A stretch of DNA of 33,843 nt from Lachnospiraceae bacterium (GTDB lineage Bacteria > Bacillota > Clostridia > Lachnospirales > Lachnospiraceae), in contig JAGBMJ010000029.1 in the NCBI GenBank assembly GCA_017634975.1, positions 1 through 33,843 of the forward strand, in the 5' to 3' direction. The translations under genes were made by a program, and so were the position numbers. The notes beneath the pieces were generated by a model that made no database searches, had not been told where the DNA came from, and saw only the letters and a program-made list of their open reading frames with translations. Shown in pieces: positions 33,712 to 33,843 of this stretch. How positions within the stretch are numbered: position 1 is the stretch's first letter; each line of letters starts with the position of its first letter.

Positions 33712-33843
33712 ACCCCAGATAATGGACACGGCTTTTGGTTAGGTCGGCACCACATCCCCATATCATGGACATTCCATTTCGAGTGACGTCCCCGTCCTCT
33801 GAACAGTGCCGATTTTACGAAACCCCAAACCGTGGACATTTCG
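33712..33843. mobile_element. Probable insertion-sequence end with three internal repeats (partial)
   Basis: Three 18-base repeats lie in the same orientation: ACCCCAGATAATGGACAC (33712-33729), TCCCCATATCATGGACAT (33755-33772) and ACCCCAAACCGTGGACAT (33822-33839), consensus nCCCCAnAnnnTGGACA. Multiple spaced repeats at one end are typical of IS21-family transposase-binding sites. No transposase is within the window, so the family is inferred. The element continues past the right edge. Confidence 0.55.

Noticed and set aside
33548-33772. A 74-residue minus-strand open frame at the right end
   Set aside because: It overlaps the better-supported truncated frame, crosses the repeat junction, and has no protein-like composition.

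Overview
The window reads as a piece of a Clostridia (Lachnospirales-like) chromosome of medium GC content. Evidence for this is a PolC-type replicative polymerase, strong AGGAGG ribosome sites, a CD1871A-type small CXXC protein, DUF1292 and DUF5662 proteins, and a tgt-yajC pair. Almost all genes are on the minus strand; only a 91-residue small gene, aroC and a DUF1292 gene are on the plus strand. Nearly every base is coding. I see no rRNA, tRNA or CRISPR array.

Layout, left to right. 1-2636: a two-gene ABC exporter (MacB/FtsX type), with the permease running off the left edge. 2697-7582: a minus-strand cluster in the order RlmI-like methyltransferase, histidine phosphatase, CXXC mini-protein, membrane polyferredoxin, SUV3-like RNA helicase. 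7699-13366: ispG followed by polC. 13538-15315: a PP2C phosphatase followed by a Ser/Thr kinase. 15434-15974: a small gene of unknown function framed by two palindromic repeat elements. 15986-18765: serC and serA, then an XRE regulator behind a terminator-like hairpin. 18888-24618: leuB, trpS, ilvD and ilvB, a branched-chain amino acid operon with a tRNA synthetase inside it. 24823-28277: an HD-GYP protein, tgt and yajC. 28476-29591: aroC, divergent from the HD-GYP gene. 29657-32779: DUF5662, citrate synthase and a lactonase. 32910-33224: the acidic DUF1292 protein. 33354-33843: an AT-rich, apparently truncated gene abutting a repeat array that looks like the end of an insertion sequence.

Functionally the window is mostly housekeeping: amino acid synthesis (Ser, Leu/Ile/Val, chorismate), isoprenoid synthesis, DNA replication, tRNA and rRNA modification, and signalling. 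The less ordinary items are: (i) an acetolactate synthase with a 65-residue Lys/Ala-rich N-terminal tail carrying an AT-hook-like motif; (ii) a bacterial SUV3-family helicase co-oriented with a polyferredoxin; (iii) at least four copies, two intact and two decayed, of a palindrome built on GGGACGGTTCTT, all in intergenic spaces; (iv) a second composite repeat between yajC and leuB that still reads as peptide; and (v) a probable frameshift at the end of the DUF5662 gene. I did not find a clearly new multi-gene system. The best leads are the tailed AHAS and the palindrome family.
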